From positions 1 through 63,892 of the forward strand of contig JAISCT010000059.1 of the NCBI GenBank assembly GCA_031265355.1: 63,892 nucleotides of DNA, read 5' to 3'. The position numbers and the translations under genes were made by a program. Below, in pieces: positions 7,140 to 15,865 of the stretch (positions are counted from its first letter, which is position 1; each line of letters begins with the position of its first letter). Source of the DNA: Oscillospiraceae bacterium (GTDB lineage: Bacteria > Bacillota > Clostridia > Oscillospirales > UBA929). Below the pieces are notes generated by a model, which had not been told where the DNA came from, searched no databases, and worked only from the letters and a program-made list of their open reading frames with translations.

Positions 7140-7738
7140 AGGCGTGCCGCATGAAACTCGCGGAACTCCAAAAGCCTGAGCGCAATACGCGGATACACAC
7201 GGAGGCGCAGCTCAGAGAGCTTGAGCGCAGTGTGACAATGTTTGGTCAAATCAGGCCTATCATCGTCGATGAGAACAACGTCATCCTGGCTGGCAACGGC
7301 CTTTACGGAACCTTGCTCCGGCTTGGTTGGGAAGAGGCCGAAGTCTACCAGTACGACACCCTGTCCGAGAACCAGAAGAAAAAGCTGATGATTGCAGACA
7401 ACAAGATCTACGGCCTGGGCGTCGATGATTATGACACGCTTGACGCTTTCCTGCTGGAGCTCAAGGACGACCTCGATATACCCGGATTCGATGCGGACAT
7501 CCTGAAAAACATGACGGCCGCTGCCGACGACATCACGGCTGCCATGTCCGACTACGGCAAACTCTCTCCGGAGGAGGCCACGAGCATTGCCGCCGCGGGC
7601 GAACGTAAACGGGAGGCCGCCGATACCGCCGAGGCCGGGGAACGCGCCAGCAGACCATTGCAACGGCCGCAGACGGCAGATCGGGACAAGCCGGAAGTAA
7701 TCACCTGCCCGGAATGCGGGGCGGTCATATGCCCATGA
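7136..7738 (+). CDS. ParB-like (IbrB-type) protein with C-terminal zinc finger
   Basis: 200 residues from ATG 7136 (ATGA overlap with the symporter). Residues 1-100 are a ParB/sulfiredoxin-like domain: MKLAELQKPERNTRIHTEAQ, VILAGNGLYGTLLRLGWEEA, then LSENQKKKLMIADNKIYGLG. The usual G-H-R motif of nucleotide-binding ParB domains is replaced by GNGLYG, as in ParB-like domains attached to phage DNA methyltransferases. The C-terminus ends CPECGAVICP, a single zinc knuckle. It overlaps the PAPS-reductase-like gene by ATGA. Confidence 0.75.
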   Translation: MKACRMKLAELQKPERNTRIHTEAQLRELERSVTMFGQIRPIIVDENNVILAGNGLYGTLLRLGWEEAEVYQYDTLSENQKKKLMIADNKIYGLGVDDYDTLDAFLLELKDDLDIPGFDADILKNMTAAADDITAAMSDYGKLSPEEATSIAAAGERKREAADTAEAGERASRPLQRPQTADRDKPEVITCPECGAVICP

Positions 7739-8886
7739 AACGCATATCCGCGGGCATTGATGTCGTCGAGGCGGCGGAACGCCGCATCAGAAATGTTTTC
7801 TCCAACGGTCTGCCGGTCTACATGTCCTTCTCCGGGGGAAAAGACAGCCTTGTACTCGGCCAGCTCACCATGAGCATGATACAGCGCGGACAGATACGAC
7901 CGGAACTGCTGACCGTACAGTTTGTGGACGAGGAAGCGATATTCCCCTGCATCGAAAAAACAGTTCTCGACTGGCGCCGGAAGTTCATACTCGCCGGCGC
8001 CGACTTCGAATGGCTCTGCGTGGAAGTTAAACACTTCAACTGTTTCAACGACTTGAGCGAAGAGGAGACTTTCATCTGTTGGGACAGCACGAAAGAGGAC
8101 GTGTGGATACGCCGTCCTCCGGCCTTCGCGACAAGAAGACACCATCTGCTGCGGCCGCGCAAAGACTCCTACCAGGACTTCATGCCGCGGCTGTGCATGG
8201 ATGGCATTGCCATCACTGGCGTCAGAGCCGCTGAATCGGTACAGCGCCTTCAGTACATGGCACGTCTGAATATGGGCATGGGAGGCGGCATGACAGGCCG
8301 GGGGCAAGTTTACCCCATCTACGACTGGCGGACAAGCGACGTCTGGCGTTATCTCCGAGACCAGCGCGTAGAGATTCCGGAAATATATCTCTACCTCTGG
8401 CAGAGCGGCACGACGAAGGGTCAGCTCCGCGTTTCTCAATTCTTCTCGACAGATACGGCACGCAGCCTCGTCCGGCTAAATGAGTATTACCCAGACCTGA
8501 TGGACCGTATCATCCGGCGCGAGCCAAATGCTTATCTCGCGGCGCTCTACTGGGACAGCGAGATGTTCGGCCGGCGCACCCGGACGCGCAGGGAACTGGA
8601 GGCCAGCGAGGATCCGCGCGACTACCAAGCGATGTTGATCCAAATGTTCTCCAACATGGAGCAGCATTTCACGACCCCGCGCAAACTCATCGTCGCCAAG
8701 AGATACCGCCACCTGTTTATGAAGATCTCCCCCTTCGCGACGGCAAAAGACTATCGGGAGATGTACGACGCACTCATGCGAGGTGACCCAAAACTGCGCA
8801 CATACCGCGCTCTGTATCAAACCATCTACGGCAGATACGCGAAGGATGCCGTGATGGAGCAAGAGGCGGTGAAACGCCGTGCCTGA
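7735..8886 (+). CDS. PAPS-reductase-like (IbrA/DndC-type) ATP pyrophosphatase
   Basis: 383 residues; ATG 7735 overlaps the previous stop as ATGA, preferred over ATGs at 7714 and 7729. The PP-loop SFSGGKDSLVLGQL at about residue 28 is the ATP pyrophosphatase signature of PAPS reductases, DndC and IbrA. RLCMDGIAITGVRAAESVQR and IYDWRTSDVWRYL match the later conserved blocks of phage-borne members. In E. coli, IbrA with the ParB-like IbrB activates other prophage genes; in Dnd systems, a related enzyme activates sulfur for DNA. No other dnd genes are seen. Role is unknown; pairing with ParB-like genes is consistent with IbrAB. Confidence 0.8.
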   Translation: MKRISAGIDVVEAAERRIRNVFSNGLPVYMSFSGGKDSLVLGQLTMSMIQRGQIRPELLTVQFVDEEAIFPCIEKTVLDWRRKFILAGADFEWLCVEVKHFNCFNDLSEEETFICWDSTKEDVWIRRPPAFATRRHHLLRPRKDSYQDFMPRLCMDGIAITGVRAAESVQRLQYMARLNMGMGGGMTGRGQVYPIYDWRTSDVWRYLRDQRVEIPEIYLYLWQSGTTKGQLRVSQFFSTDTARSLVRLNEYYPDLMDRIIRREPNAYLAALYWDSEMFGRRTRTRRELEASEDPRDYQAMLIQMFSNMEQHFTTPRKLIVAKRYRHLFMKISPFATAKDYREMYDALMRGDPKLRTYRALYQTIYGRYAKDAVMEQEAVKRRA

Positions 8887-9403
8887 CGTTAATCTCTTCG
8901 CCCCGCTCTCTACCCTGCAGTGGGTGGCCAGGGACAGACTCAAGCCGAATGACTACAACCCAAACAAGGTCAGCCGCGAGAATCTGCGTCTGCTCACTCA
9001 ATCCATCCTGTCCAACGGCTGGACATTGCCCATAGTGGCACGCCCGGACATGACCATAATCGATGGCTTCCATCGCTGGACCGTTGCCGGAGAAGAACCA
9101 TTGCGTTCACTGTTAAAGGGAAAGGTTCCCGTCGTGATTGTTGCCCACGACGATCAAGCAGGCGACATCTACGGCACCGTCACGCACAACAGGGCGAGAG
9201 GAACGCATCTGCTCGAACCTATGAAGGCAATCGTGCAACGCCTCATCCGCGAGGGAAAGCCCGTAGACGAAATCGGGAAGCAGCTTGGCATGCGTCCGGA
9301 AGAAATATTCCGCCTCTCGGACTTCAGCAAAGACGATTTCCTGACCATGATGACGAAGGACGTGACGTCATACAGCAAAGCCGAGATCATCACAAGAGTG
9401 TAA
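8879..9403 (+). CDS. ParB-like (IbrB-type) protein
   Basis: 174 residues from GTG 8879, overlapping the enzyme gene by 8 bases. ParB N-terminal domain: VARDRLKPNDYNPNKVSREN, IIDGFHRWTVAGEEPL (nucleotide-site region, with G-F-H-R) and THNRARGTHLLEPM; then a short HTH-like region (GKPVDEIGKQLGMRPEEIFR). Closest in layout to IbrB. Together with the 7136 protein it brackets the PAPS-reductase-like enzyme, so all three are probably one functional unit. Confidence 0.75.
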   Translation: MPDVNLFAPLSTLQWVARDRLKPNDYNPNKVSRENLRLLTQSILSNGWTLPIVARPDMTIIDGFHRWTVAGEEPLRSLLKGKVPVVIVAHDDQAGDIYGTVTHNRARGTHLLEPMKAIVQRLIREGKPVDEIGKQLGMRPEEIFRLSDFSKDDFLTMMTKDVTSYSKAEIITRV

Positions 9404-9691
9404 TCGCCCCGTGTACCATCTTAGAGTATATTTATATATATTCCAATAACACGCGCGCGCGCAGGGGTAGAAGGGACACCTGAAGTGTGCCAGTGGGCAC
9501 CAAGGGAGGAGTGACAATATGAACAAAAAGAAACGCGAAAACTTAGTGAAAAAGGTACTGTAAAGCGGGGGAGGGTCATGTGAGGGTTCGCCGACCCCGA
9601 AAAACGCGTATAAACCACCCCCAAAATAGAGGGGTTTGATTGGCCCCTCCGCCCTCCGATCAGATTTGCGACGATGGAAAGGAGCATTTTC
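9404..9691 (+). other. Intergenic region before the packaging genes; possible cos site
   Basis: 288 bases. It holds an AT-rich block (TATATTTATATATATTCC, 9426-9443), an alternating CG run (9452-9461), and a 14-codon frame (9519-9563, MNKKKRENLVKKVL) with an excellent GGGAGGAG site, which may be a leader peptide. The rest (about 9565-9660) is rich in short G and C runs. In lambda-type phages cos lies directly upstream of the small terminase gene, so a cohesive-end site is expected here; I cannot define it. Confidence 0.35.
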
Positions 9692-10309
9692 ATGGCGGCG
9701 CAAAAGAAACAAGACGTGCTCGTCGAGGACGGCGCTGTCTATGTGCTCCGCGCCGGAGCGTCGGTTTACGTCAAAACGGCGGACATCTGCGCGATGACGG
9801 GAAAGAGCAACCAGTGGATCGGGCAGCTGCTTAGCCAGGGTACGCTCAACAAACGCTCCACTCCGCATGGCGCGATGTTCGCCTTGACGCCTACCGTACG
9901 TGCCTACTTGGACATGATTGAGGCGCGGGCGAAAGCCAGTGATAATAAATCGGACAAAGAAAAAAACGAAGCCGAAATCAGCATCAAAAAGGCCAAGGCG
10001 ATCGTCGCTGTGATCGAGGCGAAGGAGCTGCAAGGGAAAATGCATCGCTCCGAGGACGTGGAGGCCATGACCGCAGATCTGATTTACGCTGTGCGAGGTG
10101 TGCTCATGTCGCTGCCCGGCCGTTTGGCCGTGGACGTCGCAGCGACTACCACTGCGGCCGAAGCTGCCGACACAATCCGCAAAGAGGTCTATAAGGCCAT
10201 GGCCGAGCTGGCCAATTATCGCTACGATCCCCAAAAGTACGAAGAGCGTGTGCGCGAGCGGCGGGATTGGGATGCAAAAAACGGGCGTGACCCAGATGAC
10301 GAACAGTAA
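9692..10309 (+). CDS. Terminase small subunit, lambda Nu1-like
   Basis: 205 residues from ATG 9692, with GGAAAGGAG at 9675-9683. Residues about 20-60 form a winged-helix DNA-binding domain (VYVKTADICAMTGKSNQWIG onward), followed by a long charged helix (EISIKKAKAIVAVIEAKELQ) and a helical C-terminus, the layout of lambda Nu1/DNA-packaging protein. It recognises the packaging site and brings the large subunit to the DNA. The next gene overlaps it by 14 bases. Confidence 0.8.
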   Translation: MAAQKKQDVLVEDGAVYVLRAGASVYVKTADICAMTGKSNQWIGQLLSQGTLNKRSTPHGAMFALTPTVRAYLDMIEARAKASDNKSDKEKNEAEISIKKAKAIVAVIEAKELQGKMHRSEDVEAMTADLIYAVRGVLMSLPGRLAVDVAATTTAAEAADTIRKEVYKAMAELANYRYDPQKYEERVRERRDWDAKNGRDPDDEQ

Positions 10310-12221
10310 CGACACGTCCCGGCTGAATATTTCCCTGGCGAAAGTTCTTGCAGGCATGAAGCCGCCCGACGATCTGACGGTAACGAAATGGGCTGAGAAA
10401 AACCGCCGCCTGTCCGCCGAGAGCGCCGCCGAGGTGGGCCTATGGCGAACGGAGCGCACGCCGTATCTACGCGAACCCATGGATGCCTTTACCGACTCGA
10501 AGGTGAGGCGCATCGTCATGGTGGCTGCGTCTCAAGTTGGCAAGTCAGAATTTTTAAACAACACCATAGGGTACATCATAGACCAGGATCCCGGAAGCGT
10601 CCTGTTCGTGCACCCCACCACAATCGATGCCCGCGAATATTCAAAGCTTCGCATAGCGCCGATGTTTCGCGACTGCCCTGTGCTCAAGAAGAAGGTGTCA
10701 GATCCCAAACGGCGCGACAGCGGGAATACCATCCTCCAAAAAAGTTACCCGGGCGGCATACTGACGCTATGTGGTTCCACCGAGGCGCATGCGCTCGCGT
10801 CCAAGCCTATCCGATACATTTTGGGCGACGAGCGCGACCGCTGGGCGACGTCGGCCGGCAATGAAGGCGACCCCTGGGATCTGGCCCGAGCCAGACAGAC
10901 GACTTTTTACAACTCGAAGGCCCTGGAAGTTTCCACACCCACCATCAAGAACGCCAGCGCGATCGAAGCCTCATATGCGGAAGGCACGATGGAACGCTGG
11001 AAAACACAGTGCCCTCACTGTGGCGGGTACTATGAAATCACCTTCGAGGATATACGCTACGAGTATGCGGAAAAGGTCGTCGCCGGAAGAAAAACATACA
11101 GGGTGACAAAGGTTTGGTATGTCTGCCACGGGTGTGGCTGCATATCTGACGAAGCCACCGTGAAGCGGCAGCCCGCCCACTGGGAAGCCGACAACCCGGA
11201 CGCGTACGCACAAGGCGTGCGGTCCTTCTGGCTCAACGCCTTCGTATCTGCCTGGGCCAGTTGGGAAAGCATTATACTGAGGTACTTAAGCGCGATCGGC
11301 AGCAGCCGAAAGCTGCAGGTCGTGTTCAACACCTGTTTTGGTCTCTTGTGGGAGGACCGCGGAGACCTGGAGGATGAAGACAGTCTACTTTCACGGCGCG
11401 AGGAATACCCCGCCGAATTGCCCGAGGGCGTGCTCGTTTTGACGTGCGGCGTCGATACGCAGGACGACCGCCTTGAGTATGAAATCGTCGGCCATGGTCA
11501 CTTCGGCGAAACGTGGGGTGTGAAAAAGGGCATCATCATGGGGCGTCCGGACGATGCCGAAACCTGGGCGGCCCTGGACGATGTGATTGATCACACTTAC
11601 CGCTTCGAGGGCGGCGCCGGCCTGCGTATCTCCATGACAATGATAGATGACGGAGGTCATTTTACCCAGGACGTCCGGCTCCAATGCCGGGCACGCCTCG
11701 GCAAAAAAGTGTTTGCTGTCAGAGGGCGCGGCGGCGATGGCATCCCATATACCAGGCCGCCCAAAAAACAGAAAATTGTTGTCGGCAAAAAATTTGTTGG
11801 TACCTGCTGGCAGTACGAGATCGGTGTCGACGCCGGCAAGCAAATCATCATGGACAACCTCCGGGTGCAGGCGCCCGGAGTCAAGTACACGCATTTTCCC
11901 AAGCGGGACGATTATGGTCCCGCTTTTTTCAAGGGCCTCTTATCCGAGCGGCTTGTCTATAAGCCGCAACAGAAGAATCGCTGGAAATGGGAGGTGATCC
12001 CTGGTCACGAGCGCAATGAAGCTTTGGATTGCCGCAACTATGCCTTGGCCGCGTTCAAAGCGCTGCCCGTCGACCTCGATGCCATGGATAGACGCATCAA
12101 GCAGGCAAAAAAAGAGCGACACAACATGGTAGAGGATGTGCCGCGCCCGCCAGCACAGAGGCCGTCGCAGAAGAAGAGCAAGGGCGCGGGCACGCTGAAA
12201 AAATATTATGACGAGTGGTAA
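10296..12221 (+). CDS. Terminase large subunit, lambda GpA family
   Basis: 641 residues from ATG 10296; ATG 10272 is an alternative. N-terminal region LTVTKWAEKNRRLSAESAAE is typical of GpA. Walker A-like MVAASQVGKSEFLNNTIGYI at about residue 75, Walker B region around YILGDERDRWATS, and a zinc-finger pair (CPHCGGYYE, CHGCGC) at about residues 230-280. The C-terminal nuclease includes GVDTQDDRLEYEIVGHG and a DDGGHFT segment. It cuts concatemers and pumps DNA into the head. Length matches GpA (641 residues). Confidence 0.93.
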   Translation: MTNSNDTSRLNISLAKVLAGMKPPDDLTVTKWAEKNRRLSAESAAEVGLWRTERTPYLREPMDAFTDSKVRRIVMVAASQVGKSEFLNNTIGYIIDQDPGSVLFVHPTTIDAREYSKLRIAPMFRDCPVLKKKVSDPKRRDSGNTILQKSYPGGILTLCGSTEAHALASKPIRYILGDERDRWATSAGNEGDPWDLARARQTTFYNSKALEVSTPTIKNASAIEASYAEGTMERWKTQCPHCGGYYEITFEDIRYEYAEKVVAGRKTYRVTKVWYVCHGCGCISDEATVKRQPAHWEADNPDAYAQGVRSFWLNAFVSAWASWESIILRYLSAIGSSRKLQVVFNTCFGLLWEDRGDLEDEDSLLSRREEYPAELPEGVLVLTCGVDTQDDRLEYEIVGHGHFGETWGVKKGIIMGRPDDAETWAALDDVIDHTYRFEGGAGLRISMTMIDDGGHFTQDVRLQCRARLGKKVFAVRGRGGDGIPYTRPPKKQKIVVGKKFVGTCWQYEIGVDAGKQIIMDNLRVQAPGVKYTHFPKRDDYGPAFFKGLLSERLVYKPQQKNRWKWEVIPGHERNEALDCRNYALAAFKALPVDLDAMDRRIKQAKKERHNMVEDVPRPPAQRPSQKKSKGAGTLKKYYDEW

Positions 12222-12224
12222 GGG

Positions 12225-12491
12225 GTGAATGCCTTGATTGACAAGAGCGAGTTGCGGATACGGCTGGACTTTTGGAAGACCGCGCTTGAAAAAAAGCGGG
12301 CCGCCTACCTCGCGCTGGTGGACGGCGGGGTGAAAAGCTATACCATCGACGATCGGTCTCTTACCCGCTTTGATATGGACACGCTGCTTGACGAAATCAA
12401 GGAAGCGGAGCGCAATGTCGACGAGCTGGCGGCGATGTCGACTGGCAAGCGACCGCGCAAGGCATTCGGCATCGTGCCGAGAAACTGGTAA
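12225..12491 (+). CDS. Head-tail joining protein, gpW family
   Basis: 88 residues from GTG 12225, or 85 from TTG 12234, which has AAGGGGTG at a better distance. The sequence (RIRLDFWKTALEKKRAAYLA, then SLTRFDMDTLLDEIKEAERN) resembles gpW-like proteins: two helices around a small beta hairpin. Its position between large terminase and portal is that of lambda W. gpW plugs the portal and forms the tail attachment site. Confidence 0.75.
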   Translation: MNALIDKSELRIRLDFWKTALEKKRAAYLALVDGGVKSYTIDDRSLTRFDMDTLLDEIKEAERNVDELAAMSTGKRPRKAFGIVPRNW

Positions 12492-12600
12492 CGGGTACAA
12501 GTCCGCAGGGGCTTTACCCTGGGCTGCTCGGCGGAGTTTGGCTCCTTTCGCCGCCGGGCGGCCCAGTGATTGAATGCCGGCCGACTGGAGGTGAGAAGTA
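12492..12600 (+). other. Structured gap before the portal gene
   Basis: 109 bases without a gene. GGCGG (about 12530-12534) and CCGCC (12551-12555), inside GGGC and GCCC, can form a two-part GC-rich stem. It is followed by GGAGGTG, the ribosome-binding site of the portal gene. It may limit translation of the portal relative to the terminase. Confidence 0.3.
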
Positions 12601-14223
12601 TTGGAAGAGAAAAAGGCGCTCCGGCGTGCTGCCCCACAAGCAAAAGGATACAGAGAAGCAGGCGCAAGTGAAACGCGGCGCGCCCTCAAAGGATTTATCG
12701 CGCGTAGCGGCCCGCCGAATGAAGACATCAACTGGAACAACTATACTCTTCGGCAGCGTTCCCGAATGCTCTACATGGCGTCCCCGGTGGCCACATCGGC
12801 CATCAACACGAACAGGACAAAGGTGGTTGGAACTGGACTCGCATTAAAGAGTTCCATCAACCGTGACATGCTGAGCCTCTCTCCGGAGGCGGCGAGGATA
12901 TGGCAGCGAACGACAGAGGCTGAGTTTGCCCTGTGGTCGTCGAAGAAAGAGAACGTCGACGCCACCGCCGTCAACAATTTTGAGGGCCTACAGCAGCTCG
13001 CCTTCAAGTCATGGCTCATGTCGGGCGACTCCTTCGCGTTGTTTAAGCGGTGCGCCGCGACGCCGACGAACCCCTACACGCTGCGCATTCACATCGTTGA
13101 GGCCGACCGGGTGGGCACCCCGACAGACGGAGGAAGATCCGTCACATTTTCACCGCGCTTCACGGATGGCATGAACCCGAGCAATCAAAATAAAATTTAC
13201 GATGGTGTGGAGGTCGACAAAAACGGCAGAATTGTCGCCTATTATATCCGCAATACTTACCCGAATCAGATCACGGCCGAAGAGACCCGGTGGACGCGCG
13301 TGGAGGCGTGCGGAGCGAAAACAGGCCTTCCGAACATTTTGCACATCATGGACTCGGAGCGCCCGGATCAATACCGGGGCGTGCCCTATCTCGCGCAGGT
13401 CATCGAGCCCCTGCTGCAGCTGCGCAGATATACCGAGAGTGAGCTGATGGCCGCCCTTGTCCAGAGTTTTTTCACGGCCTGGATCAAAACAAAAACCGAT
13501 CCGACCGACATCCCGATGAATGAAACCGGCCCCGGCGACGTCGTCGGCATCCCGGACGACCAACCGGAAGACGTTTCGGAAAACGACAGCGAATACGAAA
13601 TGGGGCCGGGCACGGTGCTGCACCTGGAGGAAAACGAGGAGGTCGTCTTCGGGCAGCCGAATGTCCCGACCGCCGGCTTCGACAGCTTTGTGAAGGCGAT
13701 ATGCCGTCTTGTTGGAGCCGCCCTAGAGCTCCCCTACGATGTACTCGTGAAAGAGTTCGGCCGCTCCTATTCCGCCTCCCGCGGCGCTCTTCTGGAGGCG
13801 TGGGAGGCGTTTAAAATGAGACGAAAGTGGTTCGTCGACGACTTCTGCCAGCCGGTCTTTGAGGTTTGGCTTTCCGAAGCGGTCGCCCGGGGCCGCATCA
13901 AGGCCCCGGGATTTTTCGACGACCCGCGCGTCCGGGCCGCCTGGTGCGGCGCGCGCTGGATCGGGCCGGTGCAGGGGCAGCTTGATCCAACGAAGGAATC
14001 CAGGGCCAACGAAATCCATGTGGCGCACGGCTGGAAAACCAACGAGCAGGTCGCCCGCGAAATGGGCGGCGGTGACTGGGAGGACAATGCCGACCAGCTC
14101 AAGATTGAAAACAAACGGCTGACCGACGCGAAGAGCAGCATTGCCGCGGCGTCGCCTGATAAGCCGGGCGAGAATGCTGCTGACGAGGAGGAAGATGAGG
14201 GTGCCAGTGACGAATTTCTTTAA
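12601..14223 (+). CDS. Portal protein, lambda GpB family
   Basis: 540 residues from TTG 12601; GGAGGTG at 12588-12594 decides this start. Family blocks: ALKGFIARSGPPNEDINWNN, VATSAINTNRTKVVGTGLAL, LMSGDSFALFKRCAATPTNP, LPYDVLVKEFGRSYSASRGA (the most conserved) and a C-terminal DE-rich tail. The portal is the dodecameric ring through which DNA enters and leaves the head. Length agrees with lambda B (533 residues). The next gene overlaps by 29 bases. Confidence 0.93.
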   Translation: MEEKKALRRAAPQAKGYREAGASETRRALKGFIARSGPPNEDINWNNYTLRQRSRMLYMASPVATSAINTNRTKVVGTGLALKSSINRDMLSLSPEAARIWQRTTEAEFALWSSKKENVDATAVNNFEGLQQLAFKSWLMSGDSFALFKRCAATPTNPYTLRIHIVEADRVGTPTDGGRSVTFSPRFTDGMNPSNQNKIYDGVEVDKNGRIVAYYIRNTYPNQITAEETRWTRVEACGAKTGLPNILHIMDSERPDQYRGVPYLAQVIEPLLQLRRYTESELMAALVQSFFTAWIKTKTDPTDIPMNETGPGDVVGIPDDQPEDVSENDSEYEMGPGTVLHLEENEEVVFGQPNVPTAGFDSFVKAICRLVGAALELPYDVLVKEFGRSYSASRGALLEAWEAFKMRRKWFVDDFCQPVFEVWLSEAVARGRIKAPGFFDDPRVRAAWCGARWIGPVQGQLDPTKESRANEIHVAHGWKTNEQVAREMGGGDWEDNADQLKIENKRLTDAKSSIAAASPDKPGENAADEEEDEGASDEFL

Positions 14224-15433
14224 AAACGCATTCCGACCGAGAAAGCCTCCCGCGGTGAATATCCGGCGCGAATGCTACGCCATGTCGATGGCGGCCGGAC
14301 TGGATGCCGAGATTCAGTTCTACGGTGAGATTGTGAGGACGCGCCCGGTCGACTGGTGGACAGGCGAACCTGTGCCGGGCGACTTCATCATGCTCGACGA
14401 ATTTCTTAAGGACCTGACGTCCATCTCGGGGGCCAAAACGCTGCTGATGCGTATTGACAGCATCGGGGGCGATTCGGAAGTATCCATTGTCGTCCACAAC
14501 CGGCTCCGGGAGCTTCCGGCCAAAAAGACCGCCCGTATCGACGGCGTCGCCATGTCTGGCGGCACTCACATCACCTGCGCCGCTGATGTCATTCAGGTTA
14601 ACCCAGCCAGCCAGTTCATGATTCACAAGTGCTGGGCCTACTTCAGGGGAGGGTACAACGCCGACGAGCTCCGGGCATTTGCGGACGGGCTCGATCCGAC
14701 GGACAAATCCCAAGTGGCAATTTACAAGGCCCGGACGGGCAAATCAGAAGAGGAATTGCTTGCCATGATGTCGAAGACGACGACCTTTGTCGGACAGGAA
14801 ATCATCGACGCCGGCTTTGCCGATGAGATGCTCGATGCGGCCGGAGATGCGCTGGAGATCGCGGCCAGCGCCGACGGGCGGCGACTGCTCGTGAATGGGA
14901 GGACGCTGCGTATGGCACCTTTCGCCAAACCGCCGGAGGGCCTCAAAGTAGCCGAACCCGCTGGGGCGAATAAAGCAAGCCAAAAACAGTTATCTGTGGG
15001 CGAAAATCAAGAAGGAGGATCTTTCATGGCAACGAACTTTGAAGAACTCAGCACTGAAAACCCAGAACTCGCGAATCAGCTCATGGCCGAGGCTCGGGCC
15101 GCCGCGTCCGCAAGTGCCGCCGAGGCTGAGCGGCTCAGACTTGAAGAGATCGACTCAATCGCCGCTCTTTACGACGACGAAACCGTGCGCGAAGCTAAGT
15201 ACGGCAAAACTCCCTGCTCGGCGCAGGAGATGGCCTTCCGCGCGGCTCAGGCCGCCGCCCAAAAGGGTGGGAAGTTCGTCGCGGACCTCGAAGCCGACGC
15301 CAAAGCGTCCGGCGCCGCAGAGGTCGGAGCCGCCCCCAGCGGGGAGGAAGAGGGCGGACCCCTCACGCCCGCGCAGCGCATGGCGGCCGGCAGGGCCGAC
15401 GCGAAGAAAACGCTGAACAAGGAGGAGAAGTAA
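14195..15433 (+). CDS. Prohead protease (ClpP/S49-like, lambda C type) with C-terminal scaffold
   Basis: 412 residues from ATG 14195, preceded by GAGGAGG (14185-14191). Residues about 15-235 have the ClpP/SppA fold: LLMRIDSIGGDSEVSIVVHN, IDGVAMSGGTHITCAADV with the expected nucleophile Ser in MSGG, and SQFMIHKCWAYFRGG with the catalytic His. Residues about 278-412 are a helical, alanine- and glutamate-rich scaffold that can also be made separately from ATG 15026. This is the lambda C/Nu3 arrangement: the protease releases itself and scaffold during head maturation. Confidence 0.9.
   Translation: MRVPVTNFFKNAFRPRKPPAVNIRRECYAMSMAAGLDAEIQFYGEIVRTRPVDWWTGEPVPGDFIMLDEFLKDLTSISGAKTLLMRIDSIGGDSEVSIVVHNRLRELPAKKTARIDGVAMSGGTHITCAADVIQVNPASQFMIHKCWAYFRGGYNADELRAFADGLDPTDKSQVAIYKARTGKSEEELLAMMSKTTTFVGQEIIDAGFADEMLDAAGDALEIAASADGRRLLVNGRTLRMAPFAKPPEGLKVAEPAGANKASQKQLSVGENQEGGSFMATNFEELSTENPELANQLMAEARAAASASAAEAERLRLEEIDSIAALYDDETVREAKYGKTPCSAQEMAFRAAQAAAQKGGKFVADLEADAKASGAAEVGAAPSGEEEGGPLTPAQRMAAGRADAKKTLNKEEK
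15026..15433 (+). CDS. Nested scaffold protein (Nu3-like), internal in-frame start
   Basis: ATG 15026 is in frame with the protease and has its own strong site, AAGGAGG (15012-15018). It encodes the last 135 residues: MATNFEELSTENPELANQLM, then an Ala/Glu-rich helix, and DDETVREAKYGKTPCSAQEM near the end of the helical part. In lambda, Nu3 is produced in exactly this way from the end of gene C. The separate product is inferred from the site and position. Confidence 0.65.
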   Translation: MATNFEELSTENPELANQLMAEARAAASASAAEAERLRLEEIDSIAALYDDETVREAKYGKTPCSAQEMAFRAAQAAAQKGGKFVADLEADAKASGAAEVGAAPSGEEEGGPLTPAQRMAAGRADAKKTLNKEEK

Positions 15434-15838
15434 ATGGATACTCACCTCAGTCGCAAAGTTGGAGAAGTGAAGTACGATAAGCTGATCGCCGGCATCACGC
15501 CGCCCGTGCATGTCAACTCCGGGACCATCAGGAAGCTCGCCACCGCCGCCGACTATGCGCGCGGTACCGTGCTCGCAAAGTCCTCCGGCTCCGCGGGAGA
15601 CGGCCAGCTCGTGATCCTTGGCACCGCAGCCGCCCAAAACGAGACGCTCACTCCGGACTGCATCCTGTGCGACGACGCCGGCATCGGCACCGCCAACGCT
15701 GAGAATGCCGCCGTCTATACGGCGGGCTGTTTCAATATCGACGCCTTGATCGTCAAGAGCGGGTATACCCTGTCCGAGGCCGACAAAGACAAGCTGCGCG
15801 AACGCGGGATCTATCTCGGAGCCGTCTGGCCCGACTAA
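15434..15838 (+). CDS. Head decoration protein, lambda D-like
   Basis: 134 residues; ATG directly follows the protease stop and AAGGAGGAG lies at 15419-15427. The sequence (AGITPPVHVNSGTIRKLATA, RGTVLAKSSGSAGDG and a C-terminal KLRERGIYLGAVWPD) is that of the small beta-rich decoration proteins that trim on the expanded capsid. Slightly longer than lambda D (110 residues), with an N-terminal extension. Confidence 0.85.
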   Translation: MDTHLSRKVGEVKYDKLIAGITPPVHVNSGTIRKLATAADYARGTVLAKSSGSAGDGQLVILGTAAAQNETLTPDCILCDDAGIGTANAENAAVYTAGCFNIDALIVKSGYTLSEADKDKLRERGIYLGAVWPD

Positions 15839-15865
15839 TTCAAAAACGTTAGGAGGTAAATTGAA

